Shown: positions 43,601-55,610, counted from the first letter of the stretch. The stretch: DNA of 64,000 nucleotides from Anthopleura xanthogrammica (GCA_964019055.1 OZ025213.1:2544769-2608768), one strand, 5' to 3'. Notes: generated from the letters alone by a model not told the origin. Numbers and translations are program-made.

Positions 43601-46600
43601 AAAAGCACTCCACAAGCCAAGTTTGTGAGGCGAGAGCTAGCAAAAGTCAACAAAATTACATTTGCGGGGCAAACATACTGAATCAAACCTGAACAAACTT
43701 GAACGAACGGCGCTAAAACCAAAACTAGATATTGCAATATATATACCTCTTGCGGCTGTTCTTGAATTTGATGTTCAGCGGCTTTGGCTGCCGCGACATT
43801 ATCAGCGGGAACTTGTTCCATATTAGCGGAGCACCATACTTAAGAAAAAATGGTAATCCATCGAGTTGATTTTTCATGGCTTGATTACGTCATCATCTTG
43901 TCCATACATACATACATACGTACATACATACATACGTCCGTCCGTGTACCACTTTGCACAGGGTTCCCGCGCGCTTTGCTTACTCACAAATGCACAGAAA
44001 AATTGCAATAATGTAGTCAAAGATGGATCAAGAAGTATTTTTTCTTATTTTTGCAATGCGAAAAATACGTTTAGTCGAAGTCATGTCTGTCTTAAAGTGA
44101 ACAAAAACAATTTTTCGACTTTAGCGACTTGCTAAAGGATATTTAGCGAGGGAAGGGAGGGAAGATTTTTAATCTTACGATGAAGTTTCGTGACTGAAAC
44201 TTCAGTGAGAGAAAAAGTGGCCTGTAGACCAGAAAAACCTGATTATACTGCAAGAATGATATTTCAGTTCCGTAGAAAACACTTCATAGAAGGTAAATTC
44301 ATTAATTTTAACTAATATTTCGTCAAAAATCGACAAGAAATGTGTAAACTAGCTAGCGCTGGAGAAACTCTCAGACAAGCCAAGGACGTTGGTTCGGCAA
44401 ACATTGTCAGAAAAACTTGGATAGTTTGTCGTTTTTACTGCATTCTAGATTTTTATCATCTTTTTCTTCATTACTTGTGAACCAAAAAAGCGATATTTGA
44501 AGCTTTGATTTTTTGTTTTTGATCCCATTTCAAGAAAAAAGGCTAAGACTTAAAGACTTGGTTCTTTGAAAAGATATATTTGACGGCCAGCGAACCTCAC
44601 GCGAAGTCAAAACAAGATTCCAGTTTCATAATCATATGAATATTTTGACATTTTTACAGATAATTTGTTTTAATGTTGAATGAAATGTGAAAAAGGAATA
44701 CATATCACACCAAATATTTGCTATTTATCGGGCTTTTCCAGCTATTACTATTACACAATCGCAAAAATGATGAGCTTGTTTTTTTTTATGGATAAGCTTA
44801 TGTTTTTGTAAGATATTTCGCTCGATAATAAAGTTAAGAATAAATCTGAAAAAAAAACTTTTCAAAGACCAACTTACTAACAAAGAAAATTATTATCTTG
44901 CATTAATGAATATGTCTCTTTTTACATGTGAAATTCAAGTGAATGTAAGCTTAAGCTTATCAGTAATATTTTTCGACAATTTTCAGTGTAGTTCACTTTC
45001 CACCTAAAAAACTTACAACTTTGATTACTAAGATTTGCTGAATAAAATCCTTTGTTCTATACATGTATTCATATGTTCTACAATCTATAATTATTATTCT
45101 TCGAATTGAAAAGTTTTCTAATGCTTTTGAAGGCTTAAAATAATGGTTTTTCTTTTAGTTTTTCCTCCTGGATTCAGAGGAGGGTCCAGGGTTATCCCAT
45201 GATGCATTGCGTTTCATAGTATATTATCAATTCTTTCGTGACGTCATCACTTTGTTTGAGCAGACTCTGAGTGAAGATCAACATGGCGGAGTTTAGTTTA
45301 GTTGCTGAATACTCGGCATCTTTCCCAGAATTTTTCCTTATCTTACGTTCACTGTGTATCGAAAGACGATTTTTATGTTTGTATACCCGCCTTGGAAGGA
45401 GTTGAAGTTGTTTTAAGACTGATTCATGTCAGTTATCTGGATAAATTTGAGAGAAAGAGACGAGTGACAACTGTTCGATGGACTCGTTGTTTAACAAAGT
45501 GCGTATCCCAGCGCTTATTTTCCTTATTTCAGTACCTATTATATGGATAAGTTGTAGATTTATTACTTTTCTTGTCGTTTGTGTAAAATATACTGTGATT
45601 TGACTCAACGTCCGTTTATTATTTATACATTTCCAATGTTCAGTTCTTCTTGAAGTGTCAAAAAATGGCTATTTTCAGATGTCCTAAACTCATCTAAAAC
45701 CTGGAGTACTTTGGATTACTTTCATATAAGAGTATAAATTAATCCTTAAGCTAAGATATGATGGTATTAAAACGAAAAATACTCGTATATTTCCTGAGAA
45801 ATAAGTGTTTTGCCTGGAACTTCTCAAACTCATTAATAATTCATGATGTCAGGGACCAATTAGAACTTTGTATTTCAGTCACGTGCATAGGTCTTGATAC
45901 ACCGATCAAACACTGATCAAGACACTGATCAAGACACTGATCAAGACACTGTATAAATTAGCATAAAAGCAATTCTCATTGATTTCACTCTCTCTTTTTT
46001 TTCCTTACACTCTCTTTTTTTTCCACCTTTTTCACCTGTCTTACCTTTTTATCTAACATTTTATTTTTATGTTATATTTTATCTTGGACGTCCTGGGACT
46101 CGAACCGGGAACCTCTGCCTTGATATTCTAGTGTATTACCAACTAAACTAACAATGAATTCGTTGACAATTTTGGGTTGATGTTATATATTATAGAATAG
46201 ATTAAGACCTATGCACGTGACTGAAATACAAAGTTCTAATTGGTCCCTGAGATAATGAATTATTAATGAGCTTGAGAAGTTTTCCTCCAGAGATTCAAAA
46301 ACAAATGAATTATAATGAGACTGAGAAGTCAGATAAAAAACGAGTGCGAGTGTTTGATCAGGGAATCCAAACACCTCGAAACGGATGAAAGCACTCGGCC
46401 TTCGGCCTCGTGCTTTCATCCGCTTCTCGGTGTTTGGATTCCCTGATCAAACACTCGCACTCGTTTTTGATCTATTACATAATATCTAATGATGGCATCC
46501 ACTGCCGGCATTGCAAAAACATCACGATCAATGCATTAAGCTTGACAACAATTTTAGGAGTGTAAATTGTAAAAATACTCGATAAATTAGATTAAAAATA

Positions 46601-47559
46601 TTTGATGTGCATTAATATTTGAGCAAAGATTCAATCTATAGTGGACAAAGGACGATGTTTCCAGAGGCGTAGCCAAGGGAAACATAGCCTTAGGGACTAT
46701 AAAACACACTGCTTTCCAGAGGTTCCAGTCAATAAATATTTTGTTATAGTACACCTATTTCAAATAATGTTTATAATGGGAAATCAGGTCGATCTGCTGA
46801 GACCAATAGGAATTGTGGGAGTTCATAAGATTACAAATGCATTGTCATATTACACCTGAATGGTATTAACATTCAGGCATGATTACAACGATGATTTTGT
46901 AATTTAATAGACTCCCACAATTCCCCATCGTTCTCAGTTAAACCATTTCCCATTATCAACGTTATTTGAAATAGGTGTACATACCAAATGTCAAAGAACA
47001 CGAAACAATTGTTCAACATTTCTTGAATTAATATGAAGGGATGACATCTAGTATAGATCTATAGACATTTTGAATCATATGATGAAGGTCATTTTTTATA
47101 AGTTATAGCTAGATTAAGAATGTGCACATCATGATACATATAAACTTACCTTTTAATAGGATTATCTTGAAGTCTGTGTACTTGGGGCTATTTTTATTTT
47201 TTTCTTTGAAGTGTATCCTAAATATTTTTTTATCGTCACTCGGCCCCACATTTGTCAAGAAGAAACATGCATTTCCAGTAGGGAGGTCACCACAAAATCC
47301 TATTCTACCGGTATATATTGTGTTTTTTGCTTCTATTACACTGTTATCCTGGCCGACACGCATATAGAGTGGTACAGCATGCGGGGCAGCTAGATTTCCT
47401 CCGAAGCGAGCATAACTCATTGGGATTTGTATTTTGACCGTAAAATTGGCAGGATTTCCCTGATGGACAACCACAGGTATTGGACCACCAGTATCTCCAG
47501 CACCACCAAATGACATAACAAACACCAGGGCGAAGCAACTTAGTAGCTTCATTCTCAGG
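40603..47559 (-). CDS. Gene C: Ig-like type I membrane protein, paralogue of gene A
   Basis: Proposed coding exons are 47,150-47,552, 41,027-41,083 and 40,603-40,697. The Ig exon is identical in protein to gene A and the stalk exon differs by a few residues. The membrane exon has a stop (TAG 40,603-40,605) directly after the hydrophobic segment, so the product (about 184 residues) would lack a tail. The first intron is about 6 kb here against 0.9 kb in gene A, because it holds a recombinase relic, a 1.5-kb minisatellite and MITEs. It may be a pseudogene, or a protein anchored with no tail. Confidence 0.6.
41027..41083 (-). CDS. Gene C exon: Thr/Pro stalk
   Basis: This 57-nt phase 1-1 exon encodes EPKTTKPPSTTSTNVPTT. 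Compared with gene A it lacks two codons (Ile-Tyr) and has Pro to Thr at one site. Confidence 0.75.
41330..41741 (-). pseudogene. Tyrosine-recombinase-like C-terminal relic
   Basis: The minus-strand frame 41,514-41,741 ends SASYVAQLADVMSHVGWRNP, then RTAS followed by a TAA where a Tyr codon would be expected, and then YIKLANVLRPGG. The H-x-x-W-x-x-x-R-T-x-x-x-Y order is like the last motif of tyrosine recombinases (Crypton or DIRS types). Base composition is clearly more GC-rich than the surroundings, as in a recent insertion. The left and right ends are not resolved. Confidence 0.4.
42170..43690. repeat. About 92-bp minisatellite, roughly 16 units
   Basis: The unit begins caaaactcagaacaattc and includes aaattacatttttgaggcca and aataaaagcactcaacaaac, then gtttg(c/t)gaggcgagagcc. 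Early units (42,170-42,550) are the most diverged. Units from about 43,260 onward form a subfamily with ccaccaaattacacttttga and ggtggc. The array lies in the first intron of gene C. Confidence 0.95.
43700..46080. other. Unassigned sequence in gene C first intron
   Basis: It contains (catacata)n at 43,905-43,945. A plus-strand start in good context (caacATGGCGGAGTTTAG, 45,285) opens a 40-codon frame MAEFSLVAEYSASFPEFFLI that ends at TGA. I recognise no family. A 16-bp triplet (cactgatcaagacactgatc) lies at 45,910-45,950. The rest holds nothing I can name. Confidence 0.4.
46083..46152 (-). repeat. tRNA-like sequence or SINE head
   Basis: The minus strand contains an A box TTAGTTTAGTTGG and a perfect B box GGTTCGAGTCC with tRNA-like spacing. 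The T stem has two mismatches and the acceptor stem does not pair, so it is a tRNA-derived repeat or pseudogene rather than a functional tRNA. Confidence 0.5.
46190..46475. mobile_element. Palindromic MITE
   Basis: A long hairpin is centred at about 46,400: aaaaacgagtgcgagtgttt and aaacactcgcactcgttttt are the arms, with gatgaaagcactcggccttc / ggcctcgtgctttcatccgc inside. Confidence 0.7.
46488..46745. repeat. Segment shared with gene B intron 1
   Basis: It aligns with 27,290-27,548 almost base for base (atggcatccactgccggcat ... aataaatattttgttatag). It links gene C to gene B. In gene B the stalk 1 exon follows shortly after; here a MITE interrupts at that point. Confidence 0.85.
46748..46981. 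mobile_element. MITE with TIR gtacacctatttcaaataa
   Basis: The left end is (g)tacacctatttcaaataat and the right end ttatttgaaataggtgta(c). Inner parts also pair (aatgggaaat / atttcccatt, aattgtggga / tcccacaatt). The gene B paralogue is uninterrupted at this place. The ends fit a TA target of the Tc1/mariner type. Confidence 0.75.
47150..47559 (-). CDS. Gene C exon: signal peptide plus Ig-like domain
   Basis: The protein and the flanking intron are identical or nearly identical to gene A 2680-3089. Start ATG at 47,550-47,552 follows the TTTTTGTCCAG acceptor. The donor (AAAAG|GTAAGT) is phase 1. See gene A for the domain description. Confidence 0.7.
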
Positions 47560-47869
47560 CTGGACAAAAAGGGAAACAAAAAAACAAAAAAAAGTGAACA
47601 ATGATATATAGAAGATATTACACTGTGGCAGTTTCACAAAGATATGAAGTTTATCTTCGATTGGTGAAAATATTTCACTAGTGAAACACTGGTGTCTATC
47701 ACTCTTAAACTTGATTTTCCAGTATTCTCTCAAAACTAGTACAAAGTTCTTATTTTAGTCCCTAGATAAGAGATTATACTCTAAGAAACTAATGATCTCT
47801 TATCTGGGGACCTTAAAATAAGAACTTTTTACTAGTAAAACTATTAGAGAGGAATTTGTATGCTTTTAC

Positions 47870-48160
47870 CTGTGTGAGGAAGGAACAACTGGGCTAGCAA
47901 TCAAGGAATTTTTACTAAATGCTGTTGCAGATTTAGGATTGTCTATGGATGACTGTCGTGGGCAACGTTATGATGCATGGTGCAGGAAACATGGCTGGAC
48001 GACTAAATGGAGCTTCAACACTCATCACAGAAATCGAAGCTCATGAGAAAGTTATTTATGTACACTGCATGAATCATCGCCTTAATCTTTGTGTTGCTGA
48101 TACTTGTTCATTGCAACTTGCAATAAATTGTGAGAGATATGATGACTAAGGTGAGAATTC
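47870..48160 (+). pseudogene. hAT-type transposase fragment (copy 3)
   Basis: Same as 3400-3690, including the GCAT insertion that breaks the frame, so it was duplicated together with the Ig exon. Confidence 0.7.
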
Positions 48161-48995
48161 ACAGGAAAAAATCATCAATTCCCACCATGGGTGCAAGTTG
48201 GTGTTATCTTGGGGTTATCTTGGGATTGCAACCTGGGAAATACTATTTTCCCAAGTTTGTAAAAGACGATACAACTTCCCAATGTGGATGAAATAGGGAA
48301 TTACTTATTTCCCAAGTTTTAACCACCAATATAATGCAAGGTTGGGTCTATTTCAGGCAAGTTGCTCCCAATAACTGGGAAAACAGGGAACTAGTTATTT
48401 CCAAGTTTATCACCATGAAGGTTATAATGGAACTATTTTGAATGAATTCGAATTCTCCTTGAATACCCAGCAGCTTTACTGTACTCTTGTGGGAAAAGCT
48501 TGGAATCCAGTTGGCGAGGGTAAAGTTAAGATCAACTTAAAAAGTCTACTAAGATGGACTGAATAACATGGTCAAATCCTCATAAACTCTGAGGGTTAAT
48601 CTTCCTTTAAATGTGTTCTTTTACTTATAATTCTTTGAGATGGAAACTACAAAATAAAGTCAGTGCTATGAAAAACTGGAGCAATATTGAGGATCTGCAT
48701 GACCATGTTTAATAGTGATAACATTTATGTACATATTAACTTGTATTAGTAATTTAAGTATATACTAATTACTTATATTTGGGATGCTTCAATTAATTCT
48801 AATACAGGTATTAATTTAGATTAGTTATCCATAGTTTTTTAACAATAAATTAAATTAAAAATTAAGTTTCAAATAACAAAATTGTCAATCTAAAGTGTTA
48901 GTGACGCCATGGGATCCCTATTTTTTTAATCTAATTATTAAGCTAATCTCTAAGTACACAGTGATCGTTAAGTGATTCTCATATTTCAAAACAAT

Positions 48996-49236
48996 TGTAT
49001 GAGATGAGATGAGATGAGATGAGATGAGATGAGATGAGATGAGATGAGATGAGATGAGATGAGATGAGATGAGATGAGATGAGATGAGATGAGATGAGAT
49101 GAGATGAGATGAGATGAGATGAGATGAGATGAGATGAGATGAGATGAGATGAGATGAGATGAGATGAGATGAGATGAGATGAGATGAGATGAGATGAGAT
49201 GAGATGAGATGAGATGAGATGAGATGAGATGAGATG
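48996..49236. repeat. (GAGAT)n microsatellite, about 48 units
   Basis: A pure pentamer tract directly after the 3' end of the minus-strand LINE (…GTGTCTAAATAAAGTTC then ATCTC units). It is the expanded tail of that LINE. Confidence 0.95.
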
Positions 49237-51480
49237 AACTTTATTTAGACACGCTAGCCTAATTCAATACAAAAATAGCACTGGTTTCCAATAGGGGCGT
49301 GTTATTTACAAAATACAATAATATCAAAAATGGAAAAATATTCAAAAATATGAAATATGTAAATAATTAGGAATTAATAATCGATAATACATATCTATAT
49401 ATACGAGGACATTTCTCTAATAACTAAGTACGGTAAGTTTAAGGTAAATATCAAAGATATATAATATGGTTAAATATGCATATAGAAAAGAAATTATTTA
49501 CTTAAACCCTGGGACGGTCTTTAAATTTGAAATGAAAGAGGACAGAGAATCGGAATTTCTTACTGCATTTGGTAAAGAGTTCCATATCTTAGCTCCATTA
49601 TAACTTAAGCTCTTCTTTAGAAATTACGTCTTAGGAAGAGGAAGAGCAACTGTTTTTGCTGCATTTCGATTGTATGTGCAGGTGGTCGCATTAGATTCTC
49701 TAAAAAGAGCAGAGAGCTTTGTGGGTGCCAAGCCATGAAGAACTTTGAACATGCACTTTGCCTTAATCTGAGCTCTACGTTCGGCTAGTGTGACCCAGCC
49801 TAGAGCGTGCATAGCTTTTTCCGACTCACCGGACTCATTCTTATAACGCATTATAACCCTAGCGCACCTGTTTTGCAACTATTGTAGACGTTGGGAAAGA
49901 CCAGTACCCAAAGAATCCCATACTTCACAACAGTAGTTGAAGTGGGGCTGAACCAAAGCAATATATACTAAGACAAGAGTATCTCTACTAACATAATCCC
50001 TCAATCTTTTGATTGCACCAATTCCAGAAGATATTTTTTTGCGATTTCATTTATGTGAGCTTCCCAGGTAAGCGATTGATCGATGTGAACACCGAGAGAT
50101 TTGTAGTCATGAACTCGTTTGACTGCATCATTCCCTATCATCACTCTAGGCTCGACTGTAAGGCCACTTATTTTACTATTAGACGCGATCAAAATGAATT
50201 CAGTTTTTGCGACATTAAGGCTCAGCCTGTTTGCAGTTAGCCACTTTCTTACTTTGTCTAGATCATGATTCACCCCCTCTTCGACTTCATTAAGAGTTTT
50301 TCCAGAGGCCGTTAGACTTGTGTCATCAGCAAATAGTCTGGATGTAGTACATGATAAACAGTTTGTCAGGTCATTTATATATAATAAGGAGGAGAGTGGG
50401 CCTAGGATGGATCCTTGCGGAACCCCACATCTAATTTTTCCTACACCTGAGTTCTTTCCATTTATCTGACACAATTGTCTGCGGTCCTCTAGATACGAGG
50501 AGATTAGATTATGAGCATGATATTTAACACCATAAGCCATAAGTTTACCTAGTAAAATTTTACGGTCAACGGTATCAAAGGCCTTTTTAAGATCAAGGAA
50601 GACAACTAGGTTATAAAGTCCCCTATCCATATTAACGTACCATTCGTTTGTACAATCTAACAGTGCAGATGAAGTCGAATGTGAACGCCTAAAACCAAAT
50701 TGATTATCAGATAACAATTTCTCCTCATTTAAATATTCTATCAGTTGTTCGTACAATATTTTCTCATAGATCTTACTTAATACTGGAAGAATCGAAATTG
50801 GTCTGTAATTATCAAGCAAATTTCGAGGACCTTTTTTTATGAAGAGGTATAACCCTAGCAGTCTTCCATTCCTCTGGAAAAATCTTTGATGTGTTAATGA
50901 TTTTAGTAATTGGATCTGAGATAATCGGCAAAGCTAGCTTGAGAATTTTTGCTGAAATTTTATCAATACCAGTAGCTTTAGACAAAGACAGGGAGTTAAG
51001 CAACTTATAGACTTGTGAAGTCTCTACATACTTAAGTGAAAAATTACTTTTGACATTGGCAGTCATAAAATCAGTATAATTGCAGTCAGAAACCATAGTC
51101 TCTGCAAGCTTCGGTCCAATGCTAATGAAATGATCATTAAAACACTGAGCAATTTCATCAGATGATGAAAAGCATTTATCATTGACTATAATTTCATTAA
51201 TACAATTTTCTTTTTGTTTACGTCCAAGTATATTATTTACGGTTTCCATGCCTTTTTTAAATCCTTGCTCTGGTTTTCAATTTGCGTCTTATAATATTCC
51301 CTCTTAGCTTTACGTAATGCAATGTTAACTGAATTTTTCAAAGATTTATATGCGTTCCAAGCAAACTCTTCATTAATTACGATTGCAATACATTTCAGTC
51401 TGTATTGTAATCGTCGTCGTCGTTCTTGTGATTGTGTAACTCGTCCAAGGTAAAACCTCTTTCACCAGTAGCACGGGACA
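49237..51480 (-). pseudogene. CR1/L2-like LINE, longest copy
   Basis: In order on the minus strand: linker region (NINNILGRK-like, 51,249 down); RT entry (LSLSKATGIDKISAKILKLA, EEWKTARVIPLHKK); the 50,001-50,819 frame with YRPISILPVLSKIYEKILYE, VVFLDLKKAFDTVD (first Asp), CGVPQGSILGPL and SRLFADDTSLTASG (catalytic FADD), then LSLNVAKTEFILIA; then QNRCARVIMRYKNESGESEK in the 49,624-49,878 frame. Two extra A residues in A-runs (about 50,838 and 50,040) and one stop break the ORF. The 5' half (endonuclease) is missing. The 3' end carries an AATAAAG signal and the pentamer tail. Confidence 0.9.
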
Positions 51481-51711
51481 GTTATGTGAGTACAATTTAC
51501 TTTTTTGTAGTACAACTAGTTTTCATATGTTTCACCCAAAATCCAATTGACCATAATTATACCGTGATTGGAGTACATTATATAAGTACAATCATGTACA
51601 ATGCCTGAGCATTTAAACATACCATTGATTATTGTTATGCTAGTTATAGTCTATTGAATCTTTAGTATATCAATTAAGCTTAATTCCTATACATTGTAAG
51701 ACGATAAAACT

Positions 51712-51950
51712 AGTACCCCGTTCACACTATAGCTTAAACATGTTTTAAAGTAGTTTAACTAAACATGTTTTGAAAATTATTTACAAACATTGTTCACTCT
51801 TTGATGAAATAATACATATAAACTATCCTTCATATTGTACTGAACAGATTAGAGATAAAACAATTACATTGAAGCTTTCTAGTCTCTAAACATTTTGTTT
51901 AATAAAAACTCAGTTTAACTAAACAGCTTTTGGTGTGAATGGGGTATTAG
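51712..51950. mobile_element. MITE, TIR (t)accccgttcacac
   Basis: The ends are taccccgttcacact and tggtgtgaatggggta, with tttaactaaac repeated inside in both orientations. It is the same family as 54,858-55,077. Unit 1 lacks it at the matching place. Confidence 0.7.
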
Positions 51951-53010
51951 ATACTTATAACTAAGTAATACTTGTGATTCGCAATTGTATTTCAGTTTAC
52001 ATCTTAGAGTACCAGCAATAAATTGTCGTATAAATAAAACTCGAACTCGTCGTTGGTGCTCGGTAAAATATCCCCGTATTCATGACACGCGTGAAAAACG
52101 TCTGCGCATGCTCTAAGTCCGTATGTAAATTAGTCGAAAGCGTCTTCGTGCTATTGTAAAAATATTCAAATTTGACTTTCACACTTGCCTGAAGAATAGT
52201 CTTTACAAAATGCCAAAACTTAAGATCAGTTCTTGAAACTTGCGACCTGACAGGGAACACCTGCTTGTTGGGGAACGACGGGGTTCTGTGATGTAACTAT
52301 GACATTTTCTCCGATTATTTAGCTTACAGTACTCAAACTATGATATTTTTTATTTCATGAACTTTCTACTGCTTCAAACCTTCTGAAAATGAAGCACTGA
52401 ACTCAAATAATCTTATTGTTCAAAATAAATCATATTTCCAATCGATTCACACAAGGGATAAAGAAGAAAAGAAGTATGAAAAACACCTCAAAGTGTTCAC
52501 GGAGGGATAAAGAAGAAAAAAAGTATGAAAAACACCTCAAAGTGTTCACGGTTCGAGTGTCCTCGCTGTAATATTCTGGCTAAGCAGAGCTTAGATATTG
52601 TTCTCAAATTCTATATTAAAACTATTCTGGTTTTTTCGCCAGCGCTTCTAAAATATTCGGTAAATTTGCTCGTGAAACGGACATTTCCATTAAAATTAGC
52701 GGGTTGTTGACAAGTGATGACCTTAGATTTTGAAAAGTTTACTAACCTGAATATGGAATAAAAACTTCCTGGCGTTGAATAAGTCCTTTTTTTCGACGAA
52801 TATCTTCCAAGTTCGACTACTGTAAAACACAAGGCAGCTCCATGCAAGTCTGTGATATTTAACAAATAGAAAACGTTTGCCGTGTTTACATAGCCTGATA
52901 TAAACTTGAGGGAAGTTTGGGAGAAGTCGAGCGCTGTTGTGTAAAACCGCGACTTCTTCCAAACTTTGCCGAGTCTTATAAAATATTGAAAGTTGCCGTG
53001 TTTACATAGC

Positions 53011-54106
53011 CTCCTGCGCAGCCGGCCGCTGTGAAGCGCTTCCGGTTCCCGTCATTCCCCCACTAGCGTCTGCTCCAACTGGAACAACATTCCTTTCTAC
53101 ATTGTTTTCTATTAGCCAATCAAATCGCTAGGTGATATGCAAATTTTCTATTTTGAGTTGCCGTTGCTGTTTATAGTGCTAGTGAAGTCGCTAAACCTGT
53201 TATAATAATTGCTAGATTGAAATTAGGGTCTACTAAAGTGTATTAGTCTAATATCTATTTCACTGGTTTAGTGGTTTAACTCTGTCAACGAGAGTAGACT
53301 TCTCAGAATGCGGTGTGTTTAGTATTCATAAAAGTACTCGTGAAAAGTTCAAATATCTTGTCATTTAGTCCTACATTATATTGTGAGGGACCGAGGAATA
53401 GTAGAAGAGAGACAGCCCGTAGCGTAATTTTAATACTTTTAAACGAGCGTGATTTCTATACTAGATTAGTAAAATTCTACTACTATACTATTGCAAATCC
53501 TGCATTCTGATTGGCTAACGTACTCACTATCTATCAGCCGATAGATAGTGGGTAGAGAAAGCCGGACTTGTTTTGAAAAAATGGCGGCTTTTCCTTCGCG
53601 CTTTTGTGAAGTTTAGTTTAGTTTAGTTAGTATAGTATAGTTTAGTTGAGATTTTTACTAAAACAATTAGAAGACTCACTCTCGATTTCTATCGGCTTTG
53701 ATAGTTGACTCGGGGCCGGAGCCCCTCGTCAACTATCAGCCGATAGAAATCTCGAGTTCGTCTTCTAATTGTTAATTAGTATTTCAATGACGAGGATAAT
53801 TAAGATCATCAAGTAGGAAAGATTCACAAAAACGTCTTTATTTTCTAAAATTACGGCATCTATGGCTTTTTTCTGATGAATTTTGAACTTATTTATACAA
53901 AAATCCTGGCTTACTTTGCTATAATAGTCCTCCATACATTCATTCTCTAGGGAAAGATGGCCAAGGTCGTACCCACAAGCTTTTGTGGGGCTCTCTCTGA
54001 TTGGTCAAATTCATAGAAAGGAATGTTGTTCCAGTTGGAGCAGACGCTAGTGGGGGAATGACGGGAACCGGAAGCGCCTCACAGCGGCTGCGCAGGAGGC
54101 TATGTT
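53011..54106. mobile_element. TIR element, 1.1 kb, with about 90-bp arms
   Basis: The left arm catagcctcctgcgcagccg (53,008 on) to gctccaactggaacaacatt returns inverted at 54,010-54,110. Unit 1 (12,213) reads through without it (ttacatagcctcatgtaaac). The interior has no transposase; it holds another MITE (53,483-53,775). The target duplication is unclear, perhaps ttta. Confidence 0.8.
53483..53778. mobile_element. Nested palindromic MITE
   Basis: Hairpins tatctatcagccgatagata (53,528-53,550) and gatttctatcggctttgata / tatcagccgatagaaatctc (53,683-53,752) lie with the tgattggct motif and an aacaattagaagac / gtcttctaattgtt pair near one end. Confidence 0.6.
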
Positions 54107-54857
54107 TACATAGCCTCATGTAAACACGGCTATCAGCCAATCAGAGCGCGCGTTATATCTAAACTATTTTATAAAAAATATTGCGTGACCATCGAAGTTG
54201 TCACGGATCACAAGGAAGGTCTTTGGATTTTATTTCATTGTATTTTTACAACTTTATTGGGCAATAGCTGTTAATATAATACATGAAAATAGTTTAAAGG
54301 AAAGGTAGATAAATAAAACTACCCAATAGGAAAAGTGCGAACAGGACTTCCATTTAGGACAGACAGACACGCGTGAAAAACGTCTGCGCATGCTCTAAGT
54401 CCGTATGCAAATTAGTCGAAAGCGTCTTCGTGCTATTGTAAAAATATTCAAATTTGACTTTCACACTTGCTTGAAGAATAGTCTTTACAAAATGCCAAAA
54501 CTTAAGATCAGTTCTCGAAACTTAAGGCTAATTCTTTCATATTGTCTTTATTAACACATTATCTTGGTCTCACAAAAGTATACCCACGAAATTTTTTGTA
54601 TACTCGGAGAAAACAAGCATTTATTTTCTCACTAAAACTCTATAAATTCTTGGAAAGCGTGCTGAAAGGCACGCATGCGCAAACGTTTTTCTCTAGTGTC
54701 GGACAGACATATAAATGAATGTAAGATAATACATATATTAAATAACTAGGAGGAGCTACTTTACAGATGGAATTCCAGAGACAGACTATACGATTAAAAT
54801 ATGAATATGCTTTAAATGTGCTGGACTTGCACAAAGAGACTTCGAGAACAAGGCTAG

Positions 54858-55077
54858 AGCCCCATTCACACCAACTAACCTTGGTATTTATTAATTTATC
54901 TATCGCATTTCCTTCGTCGTTTGGTTGCCATCTTTAAACAGGGTTAAAATTACATCCCCAAAGTAGTTTGGTTAAAGAAGGTTTGAAAGTTGTTTAGCTA
55001 GGCGTGCAGGCTGATGGAAGGGCACTAGTTCAACTAAACAACCTTTAAACATGTTTAAAGGTCCGGTGTGAATGGGG
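54858..55077. mobile_element. MITE, same family as 51,712
   Basis: The ends gccccattcacacc and ggtgtgaatggggt are inverted, and tttaaac/gtttaaa motifs occur inside. Unit 1 lacks it (caaggctaggattttgattt at 12,585). Confidence 0.75.
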
Positions 55078-55324
55078 TATTAGATTTTGATTTAGACGAG
55101 TACGTCCATGATTAACAAACTTAACGAATTTCTGAACATTAAGATCTATCTGTCCAAATAAGGCCTTGGACGCAGTTGACAACGGTTTAACGTAGTTGAA
55201 TGTGAGGGCTATTCACCACAGGTTGATCAGCCAGGTAAAAATCGCTCTTCAAAGAGAGTGTTTTTGAGGGTCAAAGTTATCTTTAGAACTAAACAAATGC
55301 GAGTTATAAGATGAGAAATACCAC

Positions 55325-55610
55325 AAAGGAATGTGATCAAAGGTGCAGCATCTTCTTGGGCTCCACTCACTTCCGGTGTACCTCAGGCAGTATCCTGGGT
55401 CCTTTGCTCAGTTTTCGTCATTTTTATCAATGACCTTCCTGACTTCATCCCAGAGGGATGTATGCAGATTTGTATGCAGATGACACAAAATTACATCCGA
55501 AAACGACTGCGAGGACCTCCAAAACGCACATGGCCATTCAGATAGTCTTCAAACCAATTTAAGAGCAGTCCCGCTATGCCATGCAATTTCAGCTTTCCAA
55601 GGAGGATGGT
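55325..55610. pseudogene. Chimeric LINE RT fragment (copy 2)
   Basis: The same inverted junction as at 13,051-13,315: SSWAPLTSGVPQAV on plus, then LLNxFEDYLNG on minus. It lacks the LINE-tail insertion found in unit 1. Confidence 0.7.

Larger units (their letters stand above)
51951..55324. repeat. Duplicated block X, copy 2, with insertions
   Basis: It aligns with 11,073-12,856 but carries extra segments: a 150-bp repeat at 52,083-52,235 that also occurs at 54,365-54,525, the TIR element 53,011-54,104 and the MITE 54,858-55,077. No gene is supported. Confidence 0.6.

Noticed and set aside
42170..43690. CRISPR-like array
   Set aside because: Units are contiguous with no unique spacers, and the DNA is metazoan.
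46083..46152. Functional tRNA gene
   Set aside because: A and B boxes are present, but the T stem and acceptor stem do not pair properly.
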